A DNA stretch of 5,520 bases from Methylococcaceae bacterium (GTDB lineage: Bacteria > Pseudomonadota > Gammaproteobacteria > Methylococcales > Methylomonadaceae): the NCBI GenBank assembly GCA_947506075.1, contig CANNNN010000183.1, forward strand, positions 1-5,520, in the 5' to 3' direction. Position numbers and translations under genes: made by a program. Position 1 is the first letter of the stretch; every line of letters starts with the position of its first letter. A model generated the notes under the pieces. It did not search any database. It was not told the DNA's origin and saw only the letters and a list, made by a program, of their open reading frames with translations. Positions 5,472 to 5,520 of this stretch are shown here, piece by piece.

Positions 5472-5520
5472 TTGACAGAAGAAGAAAAAGCAAAGCTGCA
5501 TAAAATTATTGCAAGACGAA
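5472..5520 (+). CDS. Transposase N-terminus, IS630-like, cut by window edge
   Basis: The frame reads LTEEEKAKLHKIIARR and runs off the window. It resembles the opening of IS630-family transposases, where an LTEEER-like helix precedes the helix-turn-helix and DDE domains. The same frame is open back to 5436 (NKQNKAKRIRLI precedes it) and is closed by TAA at 5433-5435. No ATG exists anywhere between 5383 and 5520 on this strand; the TTG at 5472 is the only usual alternative start in the open stretch, although homologues usually have several residues before LTEEE, so ATA or ATT initiation is possible. Too little is visible to judge whether the gene is intact. Confidence 0.5.
   Translation, partial: MTEEEKAKLHKIIARR

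Larger units (their letters stand above)
5383..5520 (+). mobile_element. Left end of an insertion sequence, probably IS630 family
   Basis: The nudF frame breaks off directly after a TA dinucleotide, and the sequence that follows is distinctly richer in A and T. IS630/Tc1 elements insert at and duplicate TA, so the boundary fits. The terminal inverted repeat would begin at about 5383 (GTACAACAAACCGGAAG), but the other end lies beyond the window and cannot be compared. A transposase-like frame starts about 90 bases in. The family is inferred from the TA target and the N-terminal residues only. Confidence 0.6.

Noticed and set aside
5471..5477. TTGACA as a -35 promoter box at the right edge
   Set aside because: It falls at the start of the transposase-like frame (codons TTG ACA) with no matching -10 visible before the window ends.

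Overview
This 5.5 kb window comes from a bacterial chromosome, most likely a gammaproteobacterium of moderate GC. The evidence is a canonical GalU, an HtpX of 291 residues close to the enteric form, a DUF2835 protein (a family I know mainly from gammaproteobacteria), a DUF445 membrane protein and a YbfF-type hydrolase. A methanotroph-like (Methylococcales) host would fit the gene styles and the palindromic intergenic repeats, but I cannot prove it from this sequence.

Layout, left to right. Positions 1-156 hold no convincing gene; they contain three small perfect hairpins, two of them adjacent. Five genes follow on the minus strand. In order of transcription they are htpX (3855-2980), a DUF2835 gene (2887-2657), a DUF445 membrane protein gene (2623-1898), an alpha/beta hydrolase gene (1898-1128, start coupled to the previous stop by TGATG) and galU (1038-157). 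A 14-bp perfect inverted repeat separates htpX from the DUF2835 gene. A textbook Rho-independent terminator separates the hydrolase gene from galU. DUF2835, DUF445 and hydrolase therefore look like one small operon flanked by independent units.

On the plus strand, a secreted PQQ-type (sorbosone/glucose dehydrogenase family) beta-propeller gene (3969-5081) is divergent from htpX. It overlaps by 8 bases the start of an ADP-ribose pyrophosphatase gene of the NudF type. That Nudix gene is broken: its reading frame is normal up to the middle of the Nudix box (position 5382) and then departs directly after a TA dinucleotide. The following 138 bases are AT-rich and lead into a frame reading LTEEEKAKLHKIIARR, which resembles the start of an IS630-family transposase. 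The window ends inside this element.

The functions are mostly housekeeping: UDP-glucose synthesis (GalU), inner-membrane protein quality control (HtpX), periplasmic PQQ-linked oxidation (if the dehydrogenase is active) and ADP-ribose turnover (lost here unless a paralogue exists). The most notable points are the insertion exactly inside the Nudix catalytic motif, and an 18-codon leader frame with a near-perfect Shine-Dalgarno whose stop codon lies inside the ATGATG start of htpX. I see no CRISPR array, tRNA, rRNA or defence system, and no clearly new multi-gene system.
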